Source: Halomonas sp. LR3S48 (GTDB lineage Bacteria; Pseudomonadota; Gammaproteobacteria; Pseudomonadales; Halomonadaceae). From it: a DNA stretch of 64,000 bases. This document shows positions 1-8,552 of the stretch, piece by piece (position 1 is the stretch's first letter; every line of letters begins with the position of its first letter). The notes below the pieces were generated by a model, which worked only from the letters and a program-made list of their open reading frames with translations, made no database searches and was not told where the DNA came from. The DNA lies in NCBI RefSeq assembly GCF_025725665.1, contig NZ_CP107009.1:3720001-3784000 (forward strand). The letters are read 5' to 3'. Made by a program: the position numbers and the translations under genes.

Positions 1-468
1 AATGATCTGCGCGCAGACGCCGTATGGCTCGCGCAGGGTCAGCACGGCGAAGCCTTCGTCGAAGGGAATCGTCTCGCCGTGCAGCTTGTCGGCACCGCCG
101 CCGTAGAAGCGGAAATAGCGGGCGCAGGCGGCGATGTCTCCTCGCGCCTGGGTCATCGGCTTGCCGGTGTCGGCGCACTCCAGCGCCGCCAGGTTGTCGC
201 GGTCGGCATCGATGGCATCGGCGAAGGCCAGCAGCCACTCGCCGCGGCGCCGGGCCGACCAGCGCGCCCAGTCGCCCACGCTGCCGGCGAAGGCGCGTCG
301 CGCGGCATCTACCGCCACCATCACCTCCTCGGTCTGACAGCGGGCGATCTGGGCGATGACCTGGCCACTAGAAGGCGTCTCGACTTCGATCAATGCCTGG
401 GTCGGCACCCATTCACCGCCGATCAGGGCACCGGAGGGGGGAAGGGCAGGCAGTGCATGATGGCTCAT
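1..468 (-). CDS. Aldehyde dehydrogenase family protein, N-terminal part (runs off left edge)
   Basis: Reading leftward from ATG at 468 gives 156 uninterrupted codons to the window edge. The start has a GAGGA ribosome site 8 bases upstream. The protein begins MSHHALPALPPSGALIGGEW and shows the usual NAD-dependent aldehyde dehydrogenase N-terminus: a GGEWV strand, a TPSSGQVIA segment, a DADRDNLAALECADTGKP segment, and REPYGVCAQII just before the expected PWN motif. The catalytic Glu and Cys lie outside the window, so the substrate cannot be judged. It sits 90 bases downstream of an amidase on the same strand, so the pair may act in sequence on an amide-derived aldehyde; that is inference. Confidence 0.85.
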   Translation of the reverse strand, partial: MSHHALPALPPSGALIGGEWVPTQALIEVETPSSGQVIAQIARCQTEEVMVAVDAARRAFAGSVGDWARWSARRRGEWLLAFADAIDADRDNLAALECADTGKPMTQARGDIAACARYFRFYGGGADKLHGETIPFDEGFAVLTLREPYGVCAQII

Positions 469-558
469 GGCGCTGGTCCTCATCTCGCAGTTGGGGTCAG
501 TCGGGGCGCATGAATCGCTCCGCAATGCGTGCTCAGGGTCTTGTTCCTCGGAGCGCCC

Positions 559-1953
559 TCACCCCGGCGGTAACGGCCATGTCATCGGCCCGCGCCACGT
601 CTCGAATGCCCCAGCCAGCTTCAGCACCCGGTGGTCGTCGAAGCGCGGCGCAACGATCTGCAGCCCGATCGGCATCCCGGCGCGGCTGAAACCGGCGTTT
701 AGCGAGATGGCCGGCTGCTCGCCCATGTTCCATGGCACGGTGTAGACGATATGTTCGAAGGGCCGCTGCGGGTCGTTGGTCGGCGAAGGCCAGTCGGCGG
801 GAAAGGCCAGGTTCGGCGTCGTTGGTGACAGCAGCGCATCGACGTCGTCGAACACCGCCTCGGTCGCCCGGCGCATGGCCAGGGTCTGCTGAAAGCCGCG
901 CACCACCTCGACGCCGGTGAGCCGTGCCCCGCTCTCCGCCCAGGCGAGAATTTCGGGCAGCACCCGGGCACGCTCCTCGGCGCTCAGCGGCTCCAGCTCG
1001 CTCCACTGCCGGGCTCGCCAGAACCGATCCAAGCCATCGAGCATCTCGCGGGTCAGTACCGGGGCCAGCGGCACCAGGGTGGCACCGGCGGCCTCGAACT
1101 TCCGGGCGGCGGCCTCGACCGCGGCCCGTATCTCTTCGTCCAACGGCAGGCCACAGCCTGCCTCCAGCATCACTCCCAGACGCAGGCCGCGCACCTCGAT
1201 GGCAAGGTCCTGCCAGTCGATGGTTTCGGGCGGCAGGCGCATGGCATCGCGGCGGTCGGTACGCGCCAGGGTCGCCATCATCAGGGCGGCATCCGCCACG
1301 CTGCGTGTCATCGGGCCGGCGCAGCGGCCGACGTAGTAGGGGTCGATGGGAATCCGCCCGAGGGTCGGCTTGAAGCCGACGATGCCGCACCAGGCCGCCG
1401 GCAGGCGAATCGAGCCGCCGATGTCGGTACCCAGGTGCAGCGGGCCGTACCCTGCTGCTGCTGCGGCGGCGGCACCGGAGCTCGACCCGCCGGGATTCCA
1501 CTCCAGGTTCCAGGGGTTGCGGGTCAGGCCATGGAAGGAGGAGCGCCCGGACGAGAGCATCCCGTAGTCCGGGCAAGTGGTCTTGGCTATACGCAGGGCG
1601 CCATCCTCGGCCAGGCGGGCCGCCGGCGGGGCGTCTTCGGTAGCCGGCGGGTGCTTGCCGGCAAGGGTGCCGTGGGGCACCGGCAGACCGCGGGTCGCAA
1701 TCAGCTCCTTGAGCGTCACCGGCACGCCGTCCAGGGTTCCCTTCGGCTCGCCACGAGTCCAGCGCGCGGTGGCAGCCTCGGCCTCTCGAGCCAGGCCATC
1801 GGGATCATAGGCGTAGAGCGCATTCAGCGCCGGCTCCCACCGCCCGATATGGCGCGTCAGTGCCTCGACATACTCGCTCGGTGAAAATCGTCTGTGACGG
1901 TAGGCCTCGAGCAGCTCCGTCGCCGTCAGCATCAAGCCTTCATCCATGGGCAT
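559..1953 (-). CDS. Amidase signature family hydrolase
   Basis: This is a cytoplasmic amidase of the Ser-cisSer-Lys class, about 464 residues, the usual family length. Counted from a GTG one codon further upstream, the catalytic set is K83 (in VTLKEL), S158 (in GGSSSG) and S182 (in DIGGSIR). The spacing of 75 and 24 residues is exactly that of the K142/S217/S241 triad of fatty acid amide hydrolase. It hydrolyses a carboxamide; the substrate is unknown. The start is uncertain: GTG 1956, ATG 1953 or ATG 1947 have no good ribosome site, while ATG 1932 is preceded by GAAGG. It lies between a LysR gene and an aldehyde dehydrogenase on the same strand. Confidence 0.88.
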   Translation of the reverse strand: MPMDEGLMLTATELLEAYRHRRFSPSEYVEALTRHIGRWEPALNALYAYDPDGLAREAEAATARWTRGEPKGTLDGVPVTLKELIATRGLPVPHGTLAGKHPPATEDAPPAARLAEDGALRIAKTTCPDYGMLSSGRSSFHGLTRNPWNLEWNPGGSSSGAAAAAAAGYGPLHLGTDIGGSIRLPAAWCGIVGFKPTLGRIPIDPYYVGRCAGPMTRSVADAALMMATLARTDRRDAMRLPPETIDWQDLAIEVRGLRLGVMLEAGCGLPLDEEIRAAVEAAARKFEAAGATLVPLAPVLTREMLDGLDRFWRARQWSELEPLSAEERARVLPEILAWAESGARLTGVEVVRGFQQTLAMRRATEAVFDDVDALLSPTTPNLAFPADWPSPTNDPQRPFEHIVYTVPWNMGEQPAISLNAGFSRAGMPIGLQIVAPRFDDHRVLKLAGAFETWRGPMTWPLPPG

Positions 1954-2073
1954 CACTTGGTCTTGTTATTGGTACCTCTCAGCATGGTGCGACCCGGTGC
2001 GCCTGACCACATCAATCCAGGCGCCAGGGTGTCCACTATTTGTGCGCACCTGGCGACTGCGACTCAGCCCGAC

Positions 2074-2997
2074 TCAAGACACCTCCCGCTCATCGGCGGA
2101 CAAACCCTCCAGGGCATCGACGAGCAGTGACAGGCACGCCTCCATGGCGAAGCTGCGCTGGCGATGTCGATAGAGGCAGAGGTCGACCCTAGCCCCCGCC
2201 AGTTCGGTCTGCTTCAGCGGCACGGCACGCAGTTGCCCGGCCTCGCACTCTCGCGCCACGGCCATCCGCGGCAGCACCAGGACCGCTCCCCCGGCCATGG
2301 CCAGGGACTTCTGGGTTTCCAGCGAGGAGGTATGGAAGCTGGGGGTCAGGCGTACCCCCTGCTCCCGGGCAGCGCGATCGAGCGCCTGGCGCACCCCGAA
2401 GGAGTCGTCCGGCAGGGCCAAGGCATGCTCGGCGATATCCGACAGCGACAACGACTCGGCTGTCGCCAGCGGATGGCCGGGGGCCATGACCGCATAGTGG
2501 GTCAGCTCCGCGCTCGCCACACTGACGATGTCGTCGCGCTGTGGCATGAAGAAGGCCAGACCGATATCGGCGTCGCCACGGCGCAACGCGTCGATGACCC
2601 CGCCGGCACTGGCGATCGAGATGTCGAAGCGCAGCCGGGGGTGTTCGCGGCTCAGGCTCGCCAATGCCGGGGCCAGCAAGCCGGACACGATACCCTCGGC
2701 CGCCTGGATGCCGATCCGTCCGGTGCGTAGACCCCGCAGGTCGGCGATGTGCGCCTCGACCCGCTCGAAATCACGCAGGGTCCGCTGCGCCTGGGCGGCC
2801 AGCAATTCGCCGGCCGCCGTGAGACGGATGCCATCCGGGCCGCGTTCGATCAAAGGGGTCCCGAGGTGGTGCTCAAGCAGGTCGATCTGGCGGCTGACCG
2901 CCGTCGGCGCGATATGCAGCAACGTCGCCGCCTGACGCAGCGACCGGCAACGGGCCACGGTATCGAAGTAACGCAGGGCACGCCATTGCATTGCCAT
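2074..2997 (-). CDS. LysR family transcriptional regulator
   Basis: The protein has 307 residues. The N-terminal winged helix-turn-helix covers about residues 5-64, with the typical RSLRQAATLLHIAPTAVSRQIDLLEHHLG segment in which A-A-L-x-I-A-P-T-A-V-S-R-Q-I matches the family. A periplasmic-binding-like effector domain fills the rest. The gene starts 23 bases after the TRAP dctM stop on the same strand and ends 118 bases before the amidase. It could be the last gene of the acid-sugar operon or the first of an amidase/aldehyde dehydrogenase unit. The latter fits better because the acid-sugar operon already has a dedicated LacI regulator. The effector is unknown. Confidence 0.9.
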   Translation of the reverse strand: MAMQWRALRYFDTVARCRSLRQAATLLHIAPTAVSRQIDLLEHHLGTPLIERGPDGIRLTAAGELLAAQAQRTLRDFERVEAHIADLRGLRTGRIGIQAAEGIVSGLLAPALASLSREHPRLRFDISIASAGGVIDALRRGDADIGLAFFMPQRDDIVSVASAELTHYAVMAPGHPLATAESLSLSDIAEHALALPDDSFGVRQALDRAAREQGVRLTPSFHTSSLETQKSLAMAGGAVLVLPRMAVARECEAGQLRAVPLKQTELAGARVDLCLYRHRQRSFAMEACLSLLVDALEGLSADEREVS

Positions 2998-3020
2998 TCC
3001 TTATCCCGGGTACAACATCT

Positions 3021-4295
3021 TCAGTACACCAGCCATACCAGTCCCATGGAGATCCACGGCATATAGGTGATCGCCACCAGGCAGGCGAGTACCACCAGCA
3101 CGAAGCGCGCAAGCCAAGGCAACATCTGGTCGATGGATATTCGCGCCACCGCACAGGCGGCGAACAGGTTGACGCCCAGCGGTGGCGTGATCATGCCCAG
3201 CGCCAGGTTGACCACCATGATCAGGCCGAAATGCACCGGATGGACACCGAACTGCATGGCGATCGGCGTCAGGATCGGCGCCAGCACCAGAATCGCCGCG
3301 GAGGTCTCGATGAACATGCCGACGAGAAGCAGCAGTACGTTGACCGCCAGCAGGAAGGTCATGGGGCTGTCGAACACCTCGGTGACCCAGCCGGCGATGT
3401 GGCCCGGCAGGCCGGTGCGGCTGATCAGGAAGCTGAACAACGAGGCAGCGGCGATGATCAGCATGACCGCTGCCGTGGAGATCACGCTCTGGCGCAGGAT
3501 CGGCCAGAGGTCGGCGGCTTTCAGCTCGCGGTAGTAGAACCCGCCGACCACCAGGGCGTAGAACACCGCCACCGCCGAGGCCTCGGTGGGTGTGAACACG
3601 CCACCGTAGATGCCGCCGATCACCACCACCGGCATCAGCAGCGCCGCCCAGGCCCGCTTGAACGAGATCACGAAGCTGGTGCTGTCCTTGTGATCCTCGA
3701 GGCCATAGCCACGCACCTTGCAGAACAGATAGAGGAACAGGATCAGCGCCGTGCCGATCAACAGCCCCGGCCCAACCCCGGCCAAAAACAGCTGGCCGAT
3801 GGAGGTATCGGTGCTGACGCCGAACAGGATCAGCGGAATGGAAGGCGGAATCAGCACCCCGAGTTCCGCCGAGGAGGCCTGGATAGAGGCCGCCAGCGGC
3901 TTGGGATAGCCGTGGCGCACCATGGCCGGGATCAGGATGGCGCCGATGGCGAAGGTCGTGGCCACACTGGAGCCGGACACGGCGGCGAACATCATGCAGG
4001 TCAGCACGCAGGTCATCGCCAGCCCGCCCTGCACGCCACCGACGATCGACTTGGCCAGGTCCACCAGGCGCTGGGAGATACCCCCCGCCGCCATCAGGTT
4101 GCCGGCGAGAATGAAGAACGGAATCGCCATCAGCGGGAACTTGTCGATGCCGATGAACATCTGCTGCGGCACCAACAGCAGCGGTAGCCGGGTAAAGAAC
4201 TCGATGCCGATGATCGAGGCCAGCATGATCGAGACGGCGATCGGCACGCCGAAGGCGAACAGGATGATCAGTGACAGACCGATGGCCAGGTTCAT
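3021..4295 (-). CDS. dctM: TRAP transporter large permease (DctM)
   Basis: This is the 424-residue, roughly 12-helix membrane subunit of a tripartite ATP-independent periplasmic transporter. It shows family hallmarks such as FAFGVPIAVSIMLASI near the N-terminus, LIPPSIPLILFG around residue 150 and MITPPLGVNLF near residue 370. Its ATG overlaps the stop of the small permease by four bases (ATGA), so the two are translationally coupled. With the small subunit and the binding protein at 4956-5954 it should import an organic acid. Its position downstream of denD suggests the substrate is a four-carbon acid sugar. Confidence 0.95.
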   Translation of the reverse strand: MNLAIGLSLIILFAFGVPIAVSIMLASIIGIEFFTRLPLLLVPQQMFIGIDKFPLMAIPFFILAGNLMAAGGISQRLVDLAKSIVGGVQGGLAMTCVLTCMMFAAVSGSSVATTFAIGAILIPAMVRHGYPKPLAASIQASSAELGVLIPPSIPLILFGVSTDTSIGQLFLAGVGPGLLIGTALILFLYLFCKVRGYGLEDHKDSTSFVISFKRAWAALLMPVVVIGGIYGGVFTPTEASAVAVFYALVVGGFYYRELKAADLWPILRQSVISTAAVMLIIAAASLFSFLISRTGLPGHIAGWVTEVFDSPMTFLLAVNVLLLLVGMFIETSAAILVLAPILTPIAMQFGVHPVHFGLIMVVNLALGMITPPLGVNLFAACAVARISIDQMLPWLARFVLVVLACLVAITYMPWISMGLVWLVY

Positions 4296-4879
4296 GGACG
4301 CGGCCCTCCCTGGTCGGCGTCGCCGGCACTCCCCGGCATCGTCTGCCGCAGGTCGCGCATCTCCACTTCGGGCGAGGCGTCGCCCAGGTCGGGGCCGACC
4401 GGCTCACGCCCGGTGAGTTGCGCCAGGATGCGGGCCAGCACCGCCACCATGGCGAAGCCGGCCCCGATGGGAATGGCCGCATAGGCGTAGGCCATGGAGA
4501 TGTTCATGCCCGACATGGTCTGGTTGCTGACCCGCAGGGTCATCAGCAGGCCGAAGTGGATCAATACCGCCAACACCAGCAGGCAGCACAGCACGATCGC
4601 GACCTCCAGGACCAGCACCAGGCGCTGCGGCACCGCCTTGTAGATCGCCTCCACGGCCATCATGTAGCCACCACGGAAGGTTGCCGCCGCGGCCATGAAC
4701 ACGCACCAGATCATTGCCGTGCGTGCGGCCACCTCCGACCAGGTGGAAGGCGCGTTGAAGATGAAACGGGTCAGCACCTGATAGAAGCTGAACGATACCG
4801 ACACCACCAGCATGGCCACCGCGAGGACCATGGCCAGGCGTGTCAGTTGATGCTCGAAACGAAGAAACAGATCCACCAT
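4292..4879 (-). CDS. dctQ: TRAP transporter small permease (DctQ)
   Basis: The protein has 195 residues with four predicted membrane helices and a DctQ-type core (LTRFIFNAPSTWSEVAART). The reading frame is open further upstream to 5059, but the extra sequence is low-complexity shadow coding. MVDLFLRFEHQLTRL at 4879 matches the normal DctQ start, so I chose it. The gene lies between dctP and dctM, and its stop overlaps the dctM start. It forms the membrane complex with DctM. Confidence 0.9.
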   Translation of the reverse strand: MVDLFLRFEHQLTRLAMVLAVAMLVVSVSFSFYQVLTRFIFNAPSTWSEVAARTAMIWCVFMAAAATFRGGYMMAVEAIYKAVPQRLVLVLEVAIVLCCLLVLAVLIHFGLLMTLRVSNQTMSGMNISMAYAYAAIPIGAGFAMVAVLARILAQLTGREPVGPDLGDASPEVEMRDLRQTMPGSAGDADQGGPRP

Positions 4880-4900
4880 GAGCGCACGATTCCTCAGGCA

Positions 4901-4925
4901 TGCCCCCGGCATGGCGCCGGGGGCA
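4901..4925 (-). other. Intergenic stem-loop between dctP and dctQ
   Basis: A 9-bp GC arm, GCCCCCGGC at 4902-4910, pairs with GCCGGGGGC at 4916-4924 around a 5-base loop, and an outer T-A pair extends it. No T tract follows on the minus strand, so a complete terminator is unlikely. Such a hairpin just after a binding-protein gene fits partial termination or protection of the dctP message from 3' decay. Confidence 0.5.
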
Positions 4926-4955
4926 AGTTGAGCGGAGAGAGTCGGGGTCCTGCCG

Positions 4956-5954
4956 TCAACAGCTGCCGGCCTTCTCCTGCACCCTCTCCAGCATCTCGCT
5001 GCCGTACTGGTCGGTGAAGATCTCGTAGGCCGGTTCCACGGCCTGCTGGAAGGGGCCAATGTCGATGTCGGTATTCACCGTCATGCCGTTCTCGCGCAGC
5101 AGCGCCACACCCTCCTCCTCCAGCCGCGAGACCTCGCCACGGGTGGCTTCGGCGGAGGCGCGCGCGGCCTCGTGGAACCACTCGCGCTCCTCGTCGCTGA
5201 GCCCGTCGAGCAACAGCGGCGAACCCAACACCACGGCCGGCGAATAGACGTGACCGGTGAGCGACAGGTGATCCTGAACCTCCCAGAAGTTGGTAGCGAC
5301 GATCACCGTGATGGGGTTCTCCTGGCCGTCCACCACCCCTTGCTGCAGTGCCGTGAAGAGTTCCGGGAAGGCCATCGGCGTGGGCCGCGCCCCCAACTGA
5401 CGGAACGCTTCCTGGTGCACCTCGTTCTCCATGGTGCGCACCCGCAGGCCTTGGGTGTCGGCGGGACTGGTTACCTCGCGCTCGCTGTTGGTCAGGTGGC
5501 GAAAGCCGTTCTCCGACCAGGCCAGGCCGACCAGGTCATGCTCGCTCATCTTCTCCAGCAGCTCGTCGCCCAGTTCGCTGTCCAATACGCAGCGTGCCTG
5601 GTCGTAGTTCTCGAACAGGAACGGCAGGTCGAGCACGTAGGTTTCCGGCACGAAGTTGCCGAGCGGGCCGGTGGAAGTAATGACGATATCCACGGTGCCG
5701 ATCTGCAACCCTTCGATCATCTCCCGCTCGCCACCCAGCGACCCGGAGGTATGCTCGGTGACAACGAAGGCCCCGTCGCTGAGCGATTCCAGCGTCTCCT
5801 TGAAGGCCCGGGCACCCACGGCATAGTGGGAGGTGGAGGAGAGCGTGTGCCCCAGGCTGACCTCCTGGGCGGCCTGGACATTAGCGACCAGCGCGGCGGC
5901 AGTGATGCCGCCGATGGCGACGCTGAGAGCATGGCGTACGAACTGGGTTTTCAT
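4956..5954 (-). CDS. dctP: TRAP transporter substrate-binding protein (DctP)
   Basis: This is a 332-residue periplasmic solute receptor. It has a Sec signal peptide (residues 1 to about 28, cleaved after VQA) and DctP-family features: LGHTLSSTSHYAVGARAFKE, a GSLGGEREMIEGLQIGTVD segment, GLRVRTMEN containing the conserved carboxylate-binding Arg, and QENPI. The start has a perfect AGGAGG site 7 bases upstream. Family knowledge says the conserved Arg binds an acid group of the ligand. From the neighbouring pathway genes I infer L-threonate, D-erythronate or a similar tetronate. Confidence 0.93.
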   Translation of the reverse strand: MKTQFVRHALSVAIGGITAAALVANVQAAQEVSLGHTLSSTSHYAVGARAFKETLESLSDGAFVVTEHTSGSLGGEREMIEGLQIGTVDIVITSTGPLGNFVPETYVLDLPFLFENYDQARCVLDSELGDELLEKMSEHDLVGLAWSENGFRHLTNSEREVTSPADTQGLRVRTMENEVHQEAFRQLGARPTPMAFPELFTALQQGVVDGQENPITVIVATNFWEVQDHLSLTGHVYSPAVVLGSPLLLDGLSDEEREWFHEAARASAEATRGEVSRLEEEGVALLRENGMTVNTDIDIGPFQQAVEPAYEIFTDQYGSEMLERVQEKAGSC

Positions 5955-6023
5955 TGTTGTTGCCTCCTGTCGTGAAACACCTTCGGTTTGCTATCGGCAG
6001 CCACGGCCACCCTGTGTGACGCT

Positions 6024-6989
6024 TTATCGACTGTTTTCCTGCAGGAAGGCCGATACGATCTCGTGCAGGTCTCGATCTCCGCTGAAACCCAGCTCCCGGG
6101 CACGGCGGATATCGAAGCGAGCCGGCCAGCCGGCAACGATCGCCTCGACGGCGGGATCACGCTCATGGCGCACCAGTGCCAGGGCTTCATCGCCTGCCAC
6201 CTGGCGCAGGGTCTCCAGCATCTCGGCCACGGTGACGGTGATCCCTGGCAGCATGAAAGCGCGAAACGGGACCAGCGCCTCTCCCGGCACCTCGGCGCCG
6301 TGCACCAGCGCCTCGACCACCTTTCCCGGCGACATCACGAACAGGGCCAGTTCGGTGGGCACGGGGCAGACGGCCTCCTCACCGTTCAACGGTTCGCGCA
6401 GAATGCTCGAGGCGAAGCTCGAGGCAGCGGCGTTGGGTCGTCCCGGGCGCACGATGATGGTCGGCAGGCGCAGCACACAGCCATCGATCAGGCCACGCCG
6501 ACTGTAGTCGTTGATCAGCAGCTCGCACATGGCCTTCTGGGTGCCGTAGGAGTTCTGCGGCTGCAGCGCAGTCATGTCGTCGAGTACCGCGGGCAGCTCG
6601 CCACCGTAGGCCGCCACCGAGCTGGCCATGACCAGCCGGGTGGCAGCCAGGCCCCGCTCGCGACAACCATCGAGCAATACGCGAGTGGCGTCGAAATTGA
6701 CCTCCATGCCGAGGTCCAGGTCGGCTTCAGCAGCGGAGCTGACCACCGCAGCGAGGTGGTAGATCACCTGGGGGCGCGCATCGAGCACTTCGTCGAGCGC
6801 GCCGAGTTCGGCGATATCCAGGGCAAGCCCTTCGACCTCGACCGTGCCGCTGGGGGGAACCGCAGGTTCGACCTGATCGACAAGCGTCAGTCGATGGATG
6901 GCCTGCCCCCTGAGCTCGCCGAGCTCTAGCAGGCGGGCGACGAGGCGCTGGCCGAGGAAACCGGCGGCGCCGGTAATGACGATATGCAT
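6024..6989 (-). CDS. denD: D-erythronate dehydrogenase (SDR/epimerase family)
   Basis: The protein has 321 residues and an extended short-chain dehydrogenase fold. The NAD-binding glycine motif TGAAGFLGQR is at residues 6-15, and the active-site serines (SS 123-124), Y148 and K152 (SYGTQK) are in place. LPTIIVRPGRPNAAASSFAS and the C-terminal RRARELGFSGD follow the DenD type. The family oxidises D-erythronate at C2 to 2-oxo-D-erythronate, feeding the adjacent OtnI-OtnK-OtnC route. It follows otnI by 85 bases and precedes dctP by 69 bases in the same operon. The function rests on both sequence and neighbours. Confidence 0.87.
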   Translation of the reverse strand: MHIVITGAAGFLGQRLVARLLELGELRGQAIHRLTLVDQVEPAVPPSGTVEVEGLALDIAELGALDEVLDARPQVIYHLAAVVSSAAEADLDLGMEVNFDATRVLLDGCRERGLAATRLVMASSVAAYGGELPAVLDDMTALQPQNSYGTQKAMCELLINDYSRRGLIDGCVLRLPTIIVRPGRPNAAASSFASSILREPLNGEEAVCPVPTELALFVMSPGKVVEALVHGAEVPGEALVPFRAFMLPGITVTVAEMLETLRQVAGDEALALVRHERDPAVEAIVAGWPARFDIRRARELGFSGDRDLHEIVSAFLQENSR

Positions 6990-7074
6990 GGCGTTCTCGT
7001 TCCTGTTGTCATTGTTGGCGGACGATCATCTGGCAGACATGCGCTTTGCGATAGGGTCGCCTGGTACGGCTTGC

Positions 7075-7869
7075 TCAGGTCATGAGCCCGTAGTCGCGAC
7101 CCCAGCCCAGCCCTTCACGGGTGGCCACCGCGGGGCGGTACTCGCAGCCGATCCAGCCTGCATAACCAAGCCGCTCGAGTCGCTCGAACAGCGCCGGGTA
7201 GTGCACCTCGCCGACATCCGGCTCGTGACGTTCCGGCACCCCGGCGATCTGAATATGGGCAATGGCGGGGAACTGTCGCTCCAGGTGACGGATCAGGTCG
7301 CCCTCCATGACCTGGCAGTGGTAGAGGTCGAACTGCAGCTTGAGGTTGCCGGCACCGACCTCCTCCAGCACCGCCATGGCGTGGTCCTGGCGCGAGAGGA
7401 AGAACCCCGGCATGTCGCGAGTATTGATCGGCTCGATCAGCACCTGCCGACCCACCTTGGCCGCTTCGGCGGCGGCAAAGCGCAGGTTGGCCACATAGGA
7501 GGCGCGATGTGCCCTCAACGTATCGGCATCGGCGCCTTCCGGCAGCAGCCCGGCCATGGCATGCACCCGCGGGCAGCCGAGCGCCTCGGCATAGCGCAGC
7601 GCCTCGATCACGCTGTCGCGAAACTCGGCCTCGCGCCCGGGCAGGCTGGCCAGGCCACGCTCCCCCGCTGCCCAGTCACCGGGCGGCAGGTTGAACAGCA
7701 CCTGCTCGACGCCGGCCTCGCGTAGCGCGCTCGCCAGCACTTGGGGGGCATGATCGTAGGGGAACAGGTACTCGACGCCGCGAAAGCCCGCTTCGGCGGC
7801 CGCCTGGATGCGATCGACGAAGTCATGCTCGGTAAACAGCATGGAGAGATTGGCGGCGAGTTGGATCAT
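7075..7869 (-). CDS. otnI: 2-oxo-tetronate isomerase (Hyi family)
   Basis: This is a 264-residue TIM-barrel sugar-phosphate-isomerase-like protein related to hydroxypyruvate isomerase. E146 ([14 protein letters not shown]), D181 (FDLYHCQ), Q207 (AHIQIAG) and E243 (GCEYRP) match the metal and catalytic set of the family in order and spacing. The frame stays open far upstream into otnC, but [17 protein letters not shown] at 7869 is the conserved start. It interconverts 2-oxo- and 3-oxo-tetronates so that the kinase OtnK can act. It lies 35 bases after otnC. Confidence 0.9.
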   Translation of the reverse strand: MIQLAANLSMLFTEHDFVDRIQAAAEAGFRGVEYLFPYDHAPQVLASALREAGVEQVLFNLPPGDWAAGERGLASLPGREAEFRDSVIEALRYAEALGCPRVHAMAGLLPEGADADTLRAHRASYVANLRFAAAEAAKVGRQVLIEPINTRDMPGFFLSRQDHAMAVLEEVGAGNLKLQFDLYHCQVMEGDLIRHLERQFPAIAHIQIAGVPERHEPDVGEVHYPALFERLERLGYAGWIGCEYRPAVATREGLGWGRDYGLMT

Positions 7870-7904
7870 CGTTCGAGTCTCATGTCGGGTCGCATCATGT
7901 CGGG

Positions 7905-8552
7905 TCAGTCGCGGGGGAAGCGCGCTTCGAGTTCCGCGACCTGCTCGGGCGTCAGCCCACGCGGATTGTGGCCACGCAGCAGCAGGTAGAGCTTGGCGGT
8001 TTCCTCCAGCTCCTCGGTGGAGTAGACCGCCGCCTCCAGGTTCCTGCCCGCCACCACCGGGCCGTGGTTGGCCAGCAGCACGGCACTGTGCTTGCCTGCC
8101 AGCCCGCGCACGGCATCCCCCAGTTTGGGGTCGCCCGGCACGTGATAGGGCACCAACGGCAACCGCCCCACCCGCATCACATAATAGGCGGTGAGCGGCG
8201 GAATACAGTCGCAGGGGTCGATATCGGGCAGGCAAGACACCGCCACCGAATGCGTGGAGTGCAAGTGCACGATGGCACCGGACTGGGGCCGCTCGGCGTA
8301 CATTGCCATGTGCAGGAACTGCTCCTTGGTCGGCGCATCGCCGTCGCGCAGGCGACCGTCACGGTCGAGGCGCGAGATGCGCGCCGGGTCGAGCCGGCCC
8401 AGGCAAGCGTTGGTCGGCGTCATCAGCCAGCCACCGTCGTCCAGGCGCACGCTGATGTTGCCACTCGACCCCATCGTCAGGCCGCGGTCGAACAGCGATT
8501 TGCCGAGCGTGGCGATCTGCTCGCGCAGGCGGTTACGGTCGGCCATGCTCAT
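7905..8552 (-). CDS. otnC: 3-oxo-tetronate 4-phosphate decarboxylase (class II aldolase family)
   Basis: The protein has 215 residues with a class II aldolase/adducin fold. The zinc site is visible as H96 and H98 (VHLHSTHS) with H163 (ANHGPVV), and the family acidic residue is E77 (TKEQF). GSSGNISVR near residue 29 is the phosphate-binding loop. It releases CO2 from the phosphorylated 3-oxo-tetronate to give dihydroxyacetone phosphate. The start overlaps the otnK stop (ATGA) and has a GGAGG site. Confidence 0.92.
   Translation of the reverse strand: MSMADRNRLREQIATLGKSLFDRGLTMGSSGNISVRLDDGGWLMTPTNACLGRLDPARISRLDRDGRLRDGDAPTKEQFLHMAMYAERPQSGAIVHLHSTHSVAVSCLPDIDPCDCIPPLTAYYVMRVGRLPLVPYHVPGDPKLGDAVRGLAGKHSAVLLANHGPVVAGRNLEAAVYSTEELEETAKLYLLLRGHNPRGLTPEQVAELEARFPRD

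Noticed and set aside
2991..4187. 398-codon plus-strand frame opposite dctM
   Set aside because: It is a low-complexity His/Gln/Arg-rich shadow of the antisense permease codons, with no motif and no ribosome site.
7870..8235. 122-codon N-terminal extension of the otnI frame
   Set aside because: It overlaps otnC in another frame; the conserved isomerase start is at 7869.
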